64,000 nucleotides of DNA from Cryptomeria japonica. Taxonomy: Eukaryota > Streptophyta > Pinopsida > Cupressales > Cupressaceae. The stretch is from positions 19,986,547 to 20,050,546 of the forward strand of contig NC_081405.1 of the NCBI RefSeq assembly GCF_030272615.1, written 5' to 3'. Under the pieces are notes generated by a model. That model saw only the letters and a list, made by a program, of their open reading frames with translations, was not told the DNA's origin and did no database searches. Of this stretch, positions 37,029-47,597 are shown in pieces; the first letter of the stretch is position 1, and each line of letters starts with the position of its first letter. The translations under genes and the position numbers were made by a program.

Positions 37029-37502
37029 CGATGTGTGAATACGTCACAACACGTTGAGAAATGTGAATGATGAAGTCAAATATATGTTCTTTCATAGTGC
37101 TGAAGATAACTTGTTAAGGATTGTTGTCTAGAGTTGAGATATGTGTATGGCTTTTGTTCTATAATTGAAGTTTTGAGCATATGATGTAAAATTCTTTTCA
37201 AATTTTCTGTGCTTTTGAGTGAAAACTGAAGTTGGTACTTCAGTTGAATGACGTTGGTGCTTCAAGGAGGGTTGGTGCTCTCAGTGAGTTGGTGGATACT
37301 TATGTAATCTGGGTTGGTGCCCTTTTGGCTAATGAAATATTTTTATCTGTCGTGGTTTTTTTACTCGAAAGGGTTTTCCATGTGAAATCTTGTGTTCTTG
37401 TGTTTATGTTTACTCTATGCAGTTCATTCTATGTGGTTTCATGTTTTAAAAATTAAAATACTGATTCACCCCCCCCCCACTCTCAATATTTTGTGTGTTT
37501 CA

Positions 37503-38159
37503 ATAAGGTGCCCAAAAATGAACAAAATAAAAAAAATGGTACGCCTTAAGAGAATCGCACAACTCACTATTGGGGCGCCCAAAAATGGAACAAGTAAAAA
37601 GGTGCCAAAAGGATCCAAATCACAAAACTACATACAAGAAAGCCAAAAAAATTTCATAAGTGAAAAGTTCCAAAATCAATTAAGTTTGCCTCAAATGACC
37701 AAATTATCAAAATGCTACAAAAAAAAGTACAATTTAGACTTTTTGGTCCAAATTTTGGAAAAGTGACACATGACACTTTCAATTTTGGTCTGCAGTTCAA
37801 AATAATAATGACATAAAAGCAGGAATGTCATTGTTGCAGGTCTGATTTTGTGTTGGTGAGAAAATATTAAATCTCACATTTGTGTCTATAAAAGTTATTG
37901 TGGACTTGTGCTCATACTTGGAAACCAAAAGATAAGGTGGTTTTTAGTTTGTTTCCATTGCTTGCCAAAAAAAACCAAGAGATTCATTTGTACATACAGT
38001 AAAACGCTAATCTCCACGGTTAGAGTTCTAGGGTTTTTTCAGTTTTCCATTACAAGGCACATCCCATTTTGATTTGATAGGTTTTACCTTACACATTGTT
38101 ACATTGCCCTGAAAAGGAAAAAATAAAGCACTAACAAGAATATCCCATTGTATGACATT
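37503..38159. other. continuation of the 65 bp repeat array and a TATA-containing region
   Basis: Two further units of the array seen at 15590-15863 lie at 37503-37600. A TATAAAAG at 37887-37894 is followed by sequence resembling an LTR leader. The host of E may itself be an LTR-like element, but I could not define its ends. Confidence 0.4.
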
Positions 38160-38812
38160 TTGACATATCTCACACTTGTAACCAAAAACTCGGCGAGTAG
38201 TAAAAAAGTCTGGAGTTTTTTTCGCTCACAAGTTTTTACCACTTAAACTCGCTGAAAACTCGCTGAGTTTTTGCCAAAAACTCGGCAAGCCCGTGTTTAT
38301 AACTCGGCAGCTTGTGAAAATATGTCAAAATAAAGTTTTATTTCATCATTTCTTGTGTTCTATTTTGCTGAGAGGGGGAAAAAAACTCTTCCAAACACTT
38401 GACTACTGATTTCCATCGATTTGAAGCGGATTTGAGGTGGTTTTTTAAAAAAATCAGATTCCCAGGTAGGTTTTCTGATTTTTTTTCTTTGTTATTTTTA
38501 AACATTTTTTTTTTTTTTTGTTGCATCTAGATGAATAGAAAATCATTCCTAAGTATTCAAATATGTTTTTGAGTGATTCGAACAAGATTTAACACTATTT
38601 TTAACAAGTTTTGTTGAATTTTTCACTATTTTTTTGAAGAATCTCTAGTTTTTCAAAAAAAATCAAACCCTAATAGTTTTTTTATATTTTTTTTACTTTG
38701 AATGATGTCTAAAAATTTTAAAACTAATTTAAATAGTTTGCTAAATTGTTAAACTAAAATATTAACTTTTTCTTTCACTTTGTACGTGTAGGTTAACAGT
38801 TGACCATTAATT

Positions 38813-41614
38813 ATGGCAAATTCAAGGGATAATTGGCCACTAGAACCATGCCCATCTGGATATGTAGGCACCTGTTCTAAAGGTGCTAGAGATAGGGCTT
38901 GGAGGTATGCTTGTGAAAAGACCGGACCCTGGTTTGGTGATTTGCATTAAATATGAAAAAGTAATTCATGGAGGCATAAACCGCCTCAAATACCACCTTG
39001 CAGGCATCGAGAAACATGATGCTAGAGTATGTCCTAGGGCCACTGAAGAAATAAAAAGAGACATTAATGCCTTACTTTCAGCTGGGCAAGAGAAGAAATT
39101 GCAAAAGGAGAGGGCAAAACTAGCCATGAGAGTAGCCATAGCTGAATCTCAAGGTGCTTCAATTGACATTGAAGAAGAAGAAGCACTTCAGGGCATAGTG
39201 GGCTCTCGTCATGGCCCACATATCAACAAACCCAGCACCACCTCGGCCACCACTTTTGCTTCCTCTAGTAGAGTACCTGCTGCATCACCATCAGGGACAC
39301 AGTCTATCGGTAGTTATTTTGTGCCTAGGAACACACCTGGAGCACAACCATCATTAGAGGCCACTGAATGGAATAGGGAGGCACATGAGAAAACAAACAT
39401 TGCATGTGCTGATTTTTGGTACTTCAACAACATCCCATTCAATGTGGCAGACAGTCCTTATTGGCTAAATTTGGTGACCGCGATGACAATTTCAAGAAAA
39501 GGGTACAAGGCTCCTTCTCGTAGGGATTTGGGTGGGAGGTTAGTAAATAGTCCACTTGATTTTATTTTTAATTGTTTTTCTTGTTTATTAAATCAAAATT
39601 GTGTACTAAGACCTAATTTCACTTTGTTCTTTTAGGTTGCTCACAAATGGAGTTGATAGGGCAAAAGAAGTGGTGGAGGACCAAAGAAATGAATGGAGAA
39701 AATATGGTTGCACCATTCTTTCCAATGGGTGGACAGATGGCAAAAACCGCGCCATTATTTATTTTTTGGTTGCTTGCAAGGACAATGTGGTGTTCTTGAA
39801 ATCGGTTGATGCCTCCCATAAGGTGAAAAATGTAGAAACATTGGCTAGAATGTTGGAGCACATTGTCATGGAGGTGGGAGTAGAGAATGTGGTGCAAATA
39901 ATCACAAATAATGCAGCAGCATATGTGGCGGCAGGTAGAATCCTTTTGAATTATCACCTTTAGCAATAACTTCTTCTTTTAGAATAATCTCACTTGTAGT
40001 AAGCTTTCCTTTTACATCTGGAGTATCTTGTACTTTCTTCTTGTTGTCTCTTTTAAGCAGCATTTTTCCTTGCAGGTAGAATCCTCCAAGATAGGCATCC
40101 CACTCTTTTTTGGACACCTTGTGCAGCACATGTCCTTGACCTTTATTTGTAGGACATAGGAAAACTTGATTGGGTGACTCCAGTTGTGGAAGATGCAAGG
40201 AGGATCACGAAATATATTTACAATCACCCTTGGGTTCTACATTTGATGAGAGAGCACACCCAAGGAAGAGATTTGGTGAGAGCCGATGTCACAAGGTTTG
40301 TAACGAATTTCTTGACGTTGCAAAGCATTCTTGGTGCATTGACTTCTTTGAAACAAATGTTTGTGAGTCAAGCATGGCTAGACTCACCTTATTCAAAGAA
40401 GGCTAAAGGAGAGGGTGTCACATGCATAGTCTTTGACAACCATTTTGCACAAAAGGTTGCAGAGATTGTGAAGGTAACTTCTAAACTTGAATTTCTAATT
40501 ATTCTTGATTCAAGTCTGTCATTATTAATTTGTAACTTCATTAATTAATCTTTTTGTAATTTGTATTTTTCAATTGTAGGTGTCAGAGCCCTTGGTTAGA
40601 GTTCTCCACTTGGTAGATGGGGATAAAACCCCAATGGGGTATATTTATGAGGCCATGGATAGGGCCAAGGAGTCTATCAAAAATTACTAGAAGGGGGATA
40701 GACTCAAATTTGATCCCATTTGGGAAATTATTGATAAGAGGTGGAACAATCAGCTCCACCAACCCATTCATGCAACAGGGTACTTCCTCAACTCTCGTTT
40801 TAAGTTAGGGGGTTCTTACTCAGATCCTAATGGAGAGGTCATGGAGGGCCTCACTACATGCATTCAAAGGATGATACCCGAGATTGAGGTGAGAGACCTC
40901 GCTGTGGCCGAACTCCAAAATTATGAGGAAGCAAGGGGTAAGCTATTCTCTTCAAAGCTGGCCATGAGAGGAAGAACCACTCAATCCCCAGGTATAACAT
41001 TTGCCATTTGGATTTCGGGGTCTAAAGTGATTGATAAATTGATAAATTATGTTTTCACTTTTCTCTTTGTTTTCTAACTTTTCAATATTTTTTTATTTTG
41101 CAGATGCTTGGTGGCAAAGTTGGGGTGGAAATACCCCAAATCTCAAAAAAATTGCCCTCAGAATCTTATGTCAACCTTGTAGTTCATCCAGTTGTGAGCG
41201 CAATTGGAGCTTGTTTGAAGCCATCCACATGAAGAAGAGGAGCAAGTTAGAGAAAAAACACCTCAATGACCTTGTCTTTGTGCAATATAATCTTCAGTTG
41301 CGCATATGGAAGGTAGAGGAAGCATTAGTTGGTATAATTGAATTGGATGATATAGATCTTTACAGTGATTGGGCATTACAGGAGAGCCTCTATTGTTTAC
41401 AGAGGATGAAATCACTGATTTGGAGAGGCAGGCTATGGAGGAGGAGGGGGGTGGATTTGGTTTCACACTGGATGACATTGAGGAGGATGAGGAGGATGAG
41501 GAGTCATTGCCAGTGCCGGGAGCAAGTAGAGACATAGCTTCATCCAGGATGGAGGACGAGCCACGACCTGAGCGAGACATACCGAGTGAGGAGGTACAGT
41601 CACACCCACAATAG
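38813..41614 (+). pseudogene. broken hAT transposase
   Basis: Homologous to the intact transposase through all domains: BED-type region with GGINRLKYHLAGI (its second cysteine is changed, CIKYEK), DUF659-like SNGWTDGKNR and IITNNAAAYVAAG (catalytic D residues changed to N in both), TPCAAHVLDL, and dimerisation motif QPCSSSSCERNWSLFEAIH. Intron positions match (about 39537-39636, 40474-40579, 40992-41103). Defects: a frameshift near 38900, stops near 40152 and 40690, a 141 bp insertion at 39945-40085 and a frameshift near 41365. Not functional. Confidence 0.88.
39945..40085. other. 141 bp insertion with a 14 bp direct duplication
   Basis: It interrupts the transposase between AAYVAAGRIL and the continuation. 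GCAGGTAGAATCCT occurs at 39931-39944 and again at 40072-40085. The minus strand of the insert is open and reads like protein (DNKKKVQDTPDVKGKLTTSE). Its source is unknown. Confidence 0.65.
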
Positions 41615-41995
41615 ACTTCTAGGACTAGACCCTCCAGTTCTACCTCTCCCCTAGTTTTTACTAGAGCTGGGAAGAGGAAGATGTAATTGTAATGATGTAT
41701 TTACTTTTAGTTTTACAAAAACTATTTACTATTTTGCTTCCAACCATCAACATTCGTCATGACGATGTGATTTTGTATCCACTTTGCATTTAAATATATC
41801 TAGACTCGGCTTGTTTCTTTTGTGTTCTCATTTATTGACTCATTGGATGCATCTTCTCATTGAATTTTGCAAAAAAAATGCATTTCTAATTAAATTTAGG
41901 CAATTTTTTAAGTTGCCGAGTACTAGCCAAGTTTTTCCCGAGTTTTTTTTTCAGGCCTTGGCGAGTTTTTGCTAATGGCGAGAAGTTCAACTATG

Positions 41996-42544
41996 CATAA
42001 CAGTCCCCTATCCTAATAGATTAAATTAATGAGATGCTTTTAATCTGGGTTTTGATGGCTTTGACTATTATGTCAACCAGAAATTTTGTATCTTTAAATA
42101 GTCGAGCATTTATTTCTTTTCAAATGAACCATTTAACAAACCCAGGCTATGCATTCTTTAGATCATTTTCATTTCTGAGTTAAGCCTGCTTCAATTGGAA
42201 AGACTTTTAAAGATATGCTTCAATGTTGGTTTGATATTATTGAATGTGTTTGCCAAATGGTCTCTCTTTTGTGTGTCCTGTTGCAAGTATTTTGTTATAA
42301 AGGATAGTCTACCTCAAAGCCTTAATTTTAAGGTTGTGCTTGTGTGGTCCATACTTATGTCCATTACATGTTAGGTGTATACTGGAATTGCAAAGAGTTT
42401 CATAAACAGAAGTAAAGCTAATGAATTTCACTCTTGGACACCCACAATGTCAATAATTGGTTTTTATTGTAGACAAAATGAACAATAATTATCATGAAAA
42501 GAAAGAACACCACATAACTATCAAGAATATTTGTATATAAATAC
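41996..42544. other. RPC6 intron sequence, no recognisable feature
   Basis: Unannotated intron between the decayed hAT and the RPC6 exon. Confidence 0.5.
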
Positions 42545-42609
42545 CCATATTTCCAGCCTTTTGAATGGCTTGATATACAAGCATGTCTTCAGTTGAGAGA
42601 CCCCTAAAC
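42545..42609 (-). CDS. RPC6: RNA polymerase III subunit RPC6/RPC34, upstream exon
   Basis: The 65 bp minus-strand exon reads FRGLSTEDMLVYQAIQKAGN then MG. It is bounded by the acceptor TTTTTTGAAATCCAG and the donor ATGG/GTATTT. The last base completes a glycine codon with the next exon, giving QKAGNMG-IWTKDMKRETN, the expected RPC6 winged-helix sequence. No other exon is recognisable upstream within the window, so the N-terminus lies beyond 64000 or is too short to see. The short exon alone would be weak evidence; the phase-correct join to the 13082-13194 exon is what supports it. Confidence 0.82.
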
Positions 42610-43074
42610 CTGGATTTCAAAAAATGCATATAAAAATGTGTAAGATCATCAAATTAGGAATGTTTTATGTTCTTAACTACTATTTCTTGCACAGCAAGCA
42701 TTTCAAGATAGAAATTTAGCAAAAGGTTTCATAAATACAAAACTGAAGTCTACAAGAAATGTTGTTTTTAGTAAGGAATTTCTACACATTTTAGAAGATG
42801 ACTATCCTAGACTAGGAACATATTTATCACCCCATCTTTGGAATTCCCAAAGCTTAACAGATAAAAATATGTGAAATAAATAAATAAAACGTGTGTGTGT
42901 ATATATATATGCACATGTCTGTGCATGGGTGGGTGGGTGAATTTTCAACAATTAGTTTGTCATGTGTTACCCTCCCTTAATTCTCAATTGTTAAGTTGAA
43001 TGATTCTTGGTGGTTTTCTTTAAAGTGAAGCCTTGTGTAAAGTTTAGTTATATGTCGGGTCATAAATTCTTTGA

Positions 43075-43230
43075 ACTTGAACCTTTCTGTTGAACTCGTC
43101 AATGTACGAAGTTTAGGTTCAACCGGTCTTGTCGCTCCGTGGTCATGTCTTTAGTAAAGTTTTGTCGGGTGCGTCTTTGAACTTGAACCTTTGAACCACC
43201 GTTGTCGAAAGTTCAAGGTTCAAGGTTCAA
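43075..43230. repeat. hairpins of element C, left of the Copia-2 insertion
   Basis: Hairpins built on TTGAACTTGAACC and GGTTCAAGGTTCAA arms lie at 43075-43122 and 43177-43230, about 100 bp apart. A third copy lies at 56163-56214 on the other side of Copia-2. The sequence is unrelated to the hairpins of A and B. Confidence 0.8.
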
Positions 43231-43315
43231 TATGTGTAAGAGTGGAATTTGGTCCGAAGTCTTGTCTTTAGCAAGGTCCATTGTATATTCTCATGTTGGT
43301 TCGTCGGTAGACTAT

Positions 43316-43947
43316 TGTAAATGTATTTCAATTTTCAATTCAAGGGGCAAGTTATATTCAAGGTTATTTTCCTTTCAAGTATATGTTAATTCACAATATA
43401 ATAAATCTGACTATTATCTGGTTTGTTGCAGATAGAGAGAGCATTTATAAATTTCAATGTTCTTCTCACAATCACTGATTGATATATATATATGCCAATA
43501 AAGAAGATCAAGCAATACCTTGACCGATCATGTCTATTAGACATGACCGATCAAGTTATTACTTGATCGCACCTCTTCAAACCATAATCGCGTTTAACCG
43601 ATACCAATCGGTATTTTGTGCTTTACGATTTGCAACCGATATTAATCGGTAGTTAGGCATTGGTTAAGAACCCGATGTTGATCGGAATTTGTATGCAAGG
43701 TTATATATATATATAAATCGAAGAATACGATCACAGCAAGATCATATATATGTGAATATCTACATGATTATTGATATAAGAAAAAAAATGAACATAACAT
43801 ATCGAAGAGTAATTATAATAATCATCAGACAAAGGAATGATAACTGAAGTCTTATCATAGTCTATCGATGAGATAGATGATTGAATGAGAGACTTCATTT
43901 ATCTCTCATTCAATCATTTATCTTACCGAGGCTATCATGTATCAACA
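43316..43947 (-). repeat. 3' LTR of Copia-2
   Basis: Closely similar to the right LTR. It lacks 43 bp relative to that copy in the region after CGATACCAAT (about 43600). Confidence 0.93.
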
Positions 43948-43956
43948 CTCCCTCTT
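43948..43956 (-). promoter_or_regulatory. polypurine tract of Copia-2
   Basis: The minus strand reads AAGAGGGAG immediately before the 3' LTR (TGTTGATACATG). The extended CTCCCTCTTAGCTAGGGAA is nearly identical in element J. Confidence 0.85.
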
Positions 43957-44538
43957 AGCTAGGGAAGATAAATGAAAGACAGCATATCTAGCATCACATT
44001 TCTCATGATAGTCAGTATTCCTTACGTAATCTTAATCTCTAGGGGATCATATCACCTAGACATGTGACATGAAGTATCATCAATCATCTAATACAAGAAA
44101 TCACATCACCTAAGCACGTGACATGAAGTGTCACCTAAACGCGTGATACAAGCGTTCATCACATCAACTTGTGATGACAAGATACCACCTAAGCACGTGA
44201 TATCAGTATTGCCTAAACATGCAATACTTTAAGAATAAGCACATGAGAATAGTTAAATTCTCAACTTATCCAAGTTGTGGTATGTGCACTAACATTTTAT
44301 CCAAATGTTTTACCCCAACACAATCATGGCACATCCATGGCATACCAGAGATCCAAAATGATAACTGGTTTGAACATCATAAGATCGTCACCTTATAATG
44401 TTTACATACAAGTGTTCATCATCTGAGAGATCGTCACCTCTTAGACATGAACATAGGGGGTTAAACCAATAAAAGTCCTAACATGACAAAGAAGTTTACA
44501 CATAAAACATCTTAATAAGTATAGGAGTACAAAGCAAA

Positions 44539-46479
44539 TTAAATTTCAATCATACCAAGGCCTTTTCTGAAGTGCTCAACTTTCACCCTTGAAAGTGGTT
44601 TGGTAAGAATATATATTGTCTGATCTCCTGTACAAATGTATTCCAACTGGATCACATTCCTATCTACCATGTCTCGTACATAATGATATGGAATCTCAAT
44701 ATGTTTGGATCTGTCATGAAACACCGGATTCATTGAAAGTTTTATACAACTTTGGTTGTCGCAATGAATAATTGTAGGCTTCATTGGTTCACCGAATAAC
44801 CCCACAAGCAGCTTCCTAAGCCATACTGCCTCTCGAGCAGCCATGGAGACTGCAATGTATTCGGCCTCAGTGGAACTCTGTGCTACTAATGACTGTTTTC
44901 TGCTAATCCGAGATATCATGGCTGAACCTAAACTGAAATAGCATCCTGAGGTGCTTTTCCTATCAGTTACACTTCCAACCCAATCTAAATCTGTGAATCC
45001 ATGTAAATCTAGTTCAACTTTCTCATATTTGAGACCAAGTTTTAGGGTACCTTGTAGATATCTCATGATATGTTTTACTGCTACCAGGTGTATCTCCTTT
45101 GGTTCACACATAAACTAACTCAAGGCATTAACTACATAATAGATATCTGGTCTCGTATTTACAAGATACATCAGGGACCCAATCATTTGCCTGTATAGAG
45201 TATGATCTGAGGGTTGTGATTTTGTTGCTGCTTCCTTAAGTTTATGAAGGTTTGTTTCCATTGGAGAGGTCATGGGTCTACAGTTTAGCATTCCAAATCT
45301 CTTCAAAATGTCCAAGGTTTATTTACCTTGGTTTAGTATAATGCTATCAGAATTCTGCCATACTTCCAAACCTAGGAAGTAATGGAGTCCCAAGTCCTTC
45401 ATGTCAAATTCTTTAGCAAGGTCTTTCTTACACTGATCTATGAGGTGATCTTTCCTTGTAATTAACAAATCATCAACATATAAAATCAATATCAGCATAT
45501 CACCTTTGTCTTGCTTATAGTAGAGATTTGGATTTGCATCATTCTTTGAGAAGCCTAGCCCTGAGAGATAAATGTCAATTCTTTCATACCAGGCCCTGGA
45601 AGCCTGTTTAAGCCCATAAAGAGCTTTCTTGAGTTTACATACATGAGATTCTACATCATGAATCTCAAACCCTTCAGGTTGCTCTAGGTATACTTCTTGT
45701 GCAATCTCTCCATTAAAAAATGTTGTCTTTATATCCATTTGATGTACTTTCCATCCTTTTGCTGCTGCAATGGCTAAGACTGTTCTTACAAAGGTATATC
45801 TGGCTACATGTGCAAAGGTTTCTTCATAGTCAATTCCTTCTTTTTGTGAGAACCCTCTGGCTACAAATCTAGCCTTGTGTTTCTCAATGCTGCCATCTGC
45901 AGCATGTTTGATTTTGAAGAGCCATTTGGAGGTGACAACAGATTTTCCAGCTGGCCTAGGAACAATCTCCCAAACATCATTTTTCATAATGGACTGGTAT
46001 TCCTCAGACATGGCATTCTTCCATACTTGATGTTTAAGTGCATCTGATACATTAGTAGGTTCAGCTTTTGAAAGATCATTCATGAGAGAAATGTAGTTGG
46101 TAAGTTTGTTAGGCCTTTTGCTTTCTCTGAAGGTTACTTAAGGGGCAGCATACTTATGAGCTCCTTCTACAGTTTTGGTGGCCCATAGTGGTCTTTTCTT
46201 GAAATTTTCTCTAGGTGGGTTTTGAGTTTCACCTTCATTTTCCTCAAGACTCTGAAGCTCAGGAGCAGGGTCTTCATCTATGCTAGGGGTAGGGATATAG
46301 ACTTCAGGTTCTATTGAGCTTTGGGCTCTTTTGAAGGCTAAGTCTTCTTCAAAGATTACATCCCTACTCAGTTCAATATTCCTCTGACCAGGTATATAGA
46401 TTTTGTAGGCCTTGGAGGTTTCACTATATCCTACAAGTATTCCCCTTTTTCCAGAAGGCTCTAATTTTAATCTTTTCTC
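44539..46479 (-). pseudogene. Copia-2 integrase end, reverse transcriptase and RNase H
   Basis: Starting right after element B's insertion site, PKEKRLKLEPSGKRGILVGY is the end of integrase. The reverse transcriptase (46083-45319) has KGWKVHQMDIKTTFFNGEI, KALYGLKQASRAWYERI and the active-site YVDDLL. A stop after LNQGK (about 45319) and another before MCEPKE (about 45112) break it. RNase H (45111-44539) contains DRKSTSGCYF, QSSTEAEYIA and HIEIPYHYVRDM. A frame break at about 46137-46084 precedes the reverse transcriptase. Not functional. Confidence 0.9.
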
Positions 46480-47341
46480 CTTAGTGTTGACGTGTCTGAA
46501 ATCGCATTGCTGCAAACTCCATACGGCCAACGCAGAATAGAATAGCCGACTGATTATCCTACTCTCTCTTGAGATAAGGAAGTCTCTAATGCTGTTTTCT
46601 AAGTTTGATCAAAGGAGACTACCTCAAGGTTTCTTTTGTCAGGTCTTGACTGCGGGATCTCTCAGTGGCTTTATGTGTTTATGCTGGAAACACAAAGGGG
46701 GCTTACGTTTGATTAGTAATTTCATATGCGAATTCCCAGGGACCTCTTTTGGTTTTCTTTCAGGTGATGTTGATTTATTTGAAGCTGATTTAGCAAGACT
46801 GGATTCCTAAAAAAAAGATAAAATTGGGAGGAAAGAAAGGAAGGGTAGCGAGAGAGAACAGTAAATATTAACTAGGACAACAGATTTACCCAAGCAGACA
46901 GACACCTCCAGGAAACCAGGTTAAGCATCATCAGTCATTCAGACACAATGTTTGCATAAACTTAGTGCAATCTTCAAAGGAGAAACCAGATTTTCATATT
47001 ACCAAATACAATATTAGAACTTCTATATTCATGATACGTGTACTTTTGATAATCGAACTGAATCATAAAATAGCCCAGATTAACCATGCAGAAAGGAAAA
47101 AAAAGCAATCAGCTATCCTCTAATGGTATGGACTGTGGAGATTCTATCAGATGCTTGGTAAGAACTGCTGTGTAAAATGAACAGACATAATTAAAAGCTT
47201 TCTAATTTAAATGAAGAAGGAGACCATGCACTCACAAGGAAATTTGAAGGTAATTTCAATCCATTGTATTAATTCCTGCAAAATTTCTTCAGAGCTTTCG
47301 CAACAATTCAAGAACTTCCTCCTAAATGAGGGAAAACCAGT

Positions 47342-47354
47342 CCCCTTAAATAGG
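47342..47354 (-). promoter_or_regulatory. candidate TATA box of element B
   Basis: The minus strand reads CCTATTTAAGGGG, followed by GACTGGTTTTCCCTCATT. It lies downstream of the gene and about 860 bp from the element end, where an LTR's own promoter would be. Confidence 0.5.
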
Positions 47355-47597
47355 TTTCCAAAAATGGATGAATGGCCAAGATCTAATCTAAACAAGTGGC
47401 CCAGATTCATCCTTACAAAAAGAGGGACCCACACTCATAAATAGGGAGATAAATATCTACAACTACTCAAAAGGAGCAATAACTACCAAAGGATAATTAC
47501 AACTTTGAAATAATCCAAAAAAGGGAGGTGCACAAAAAACTTTACAATATGTTGACCAAAAGTCAACTGTCACCCTTTTGGGACAAAAGTGCACTTT

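Larger units (their letters stand above)
32541..37051 (-). mobile_element. element A: 4.5 kb LTR-like unit with a hairpin array, no long gene
   Basis: It runs from TGTGCTTTCATGCACATG to TACGTCACAACA. Flanks are TGTTGA (32535-32540) and CGTTGA (37052-37057), a 5-6 bp duplication with one CpG-type change; the E 5' LTR shows the empty site. The minus strand is the sense strand by comparison with B: hairpins come first, then the promoter-like and terminal regions. Homology to B's terminal region is visible: AAGATTAGTGCGATCTTCGA (about 32940) against AACTTAGTGCAATCTTCAAA in B, and GGAATCACAAGGGGACTTAC against GGAAACACAAAGGGGGCTTA. The B-type gene is absent. I read A as a coding-deleted relative of B and C. 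Confidence 0.78.
15864..37502 (+). mobile_element. element E: non-autonomous Copia retrotransposon with nested guests
   Basis: LTRs lie at 15864-21133 and 31598-37502, both interrupted. Each is about 1.35-1.39 kb without guests, starts TGTTGGATATTTTGTCATTG and ends TTTTGTGTG..TTTCA. The target duplication is CTAAG at 15859-15863 against ATAAG at 37503-37507. A tRNA-Met-type primer site TGGTATCAAAGT lies at 21136-21147 and a purine tract AAAGGGGGAGAT at 31586-31597. The interior encodes gag and a protease remnant only: integrase, reverse transcriptase and RNase H are absent, so it depended on a helper. Guests are F, G, D (with the intact hAT) and A. Confidence 0.88.
31598..37502 (+). repeat. 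3' LTR of element E (interrupted by element A)
   Basis: Same sequence as the 5' LTR, with element A inserted at 32541-37051. Frames inside it (for example 31976-32173) are shared with the 5' LTR and are not genes. Confidence 0.88.
38160..41995 (+). mobile_element. second hAT element of the ACTCGG family, decayed
   Basis: The left side (38186-38315) carries repeated ACTCGGCGAG/AACTCGCTGA motifs. The right side (41905-41995) repeats them inverted and ends in the inverted repeat CATAGTTGAACTTCTCGCC (read on the minus strand), close to the termini of the intact hAT and the 11705 MITE. A CATAACAG at 41996-42003 could be the target duplication, but I found no left partner, so the left boundary is approximate. 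Confidence 0.75.
13195..42544 (-). other. RPC6 intron, 29,350 bp, hosting nested elements
   Basis: This intron lies between the exons at 42545-42609 (donor GGTATT) and 13082-13194 (acceptor TTTCAG). It contains Copia E with its nested guests and two hAT elements. Without these it would be only a few kilobases long. Confidence 0.8.

Noticed and set aside
38160-42003. 8 bp duplication CATAACAG for the second hAT
   Set aside because: Only the right copy is visible; no matching sequence precedes the left end, so I did not use it to set the boundary.
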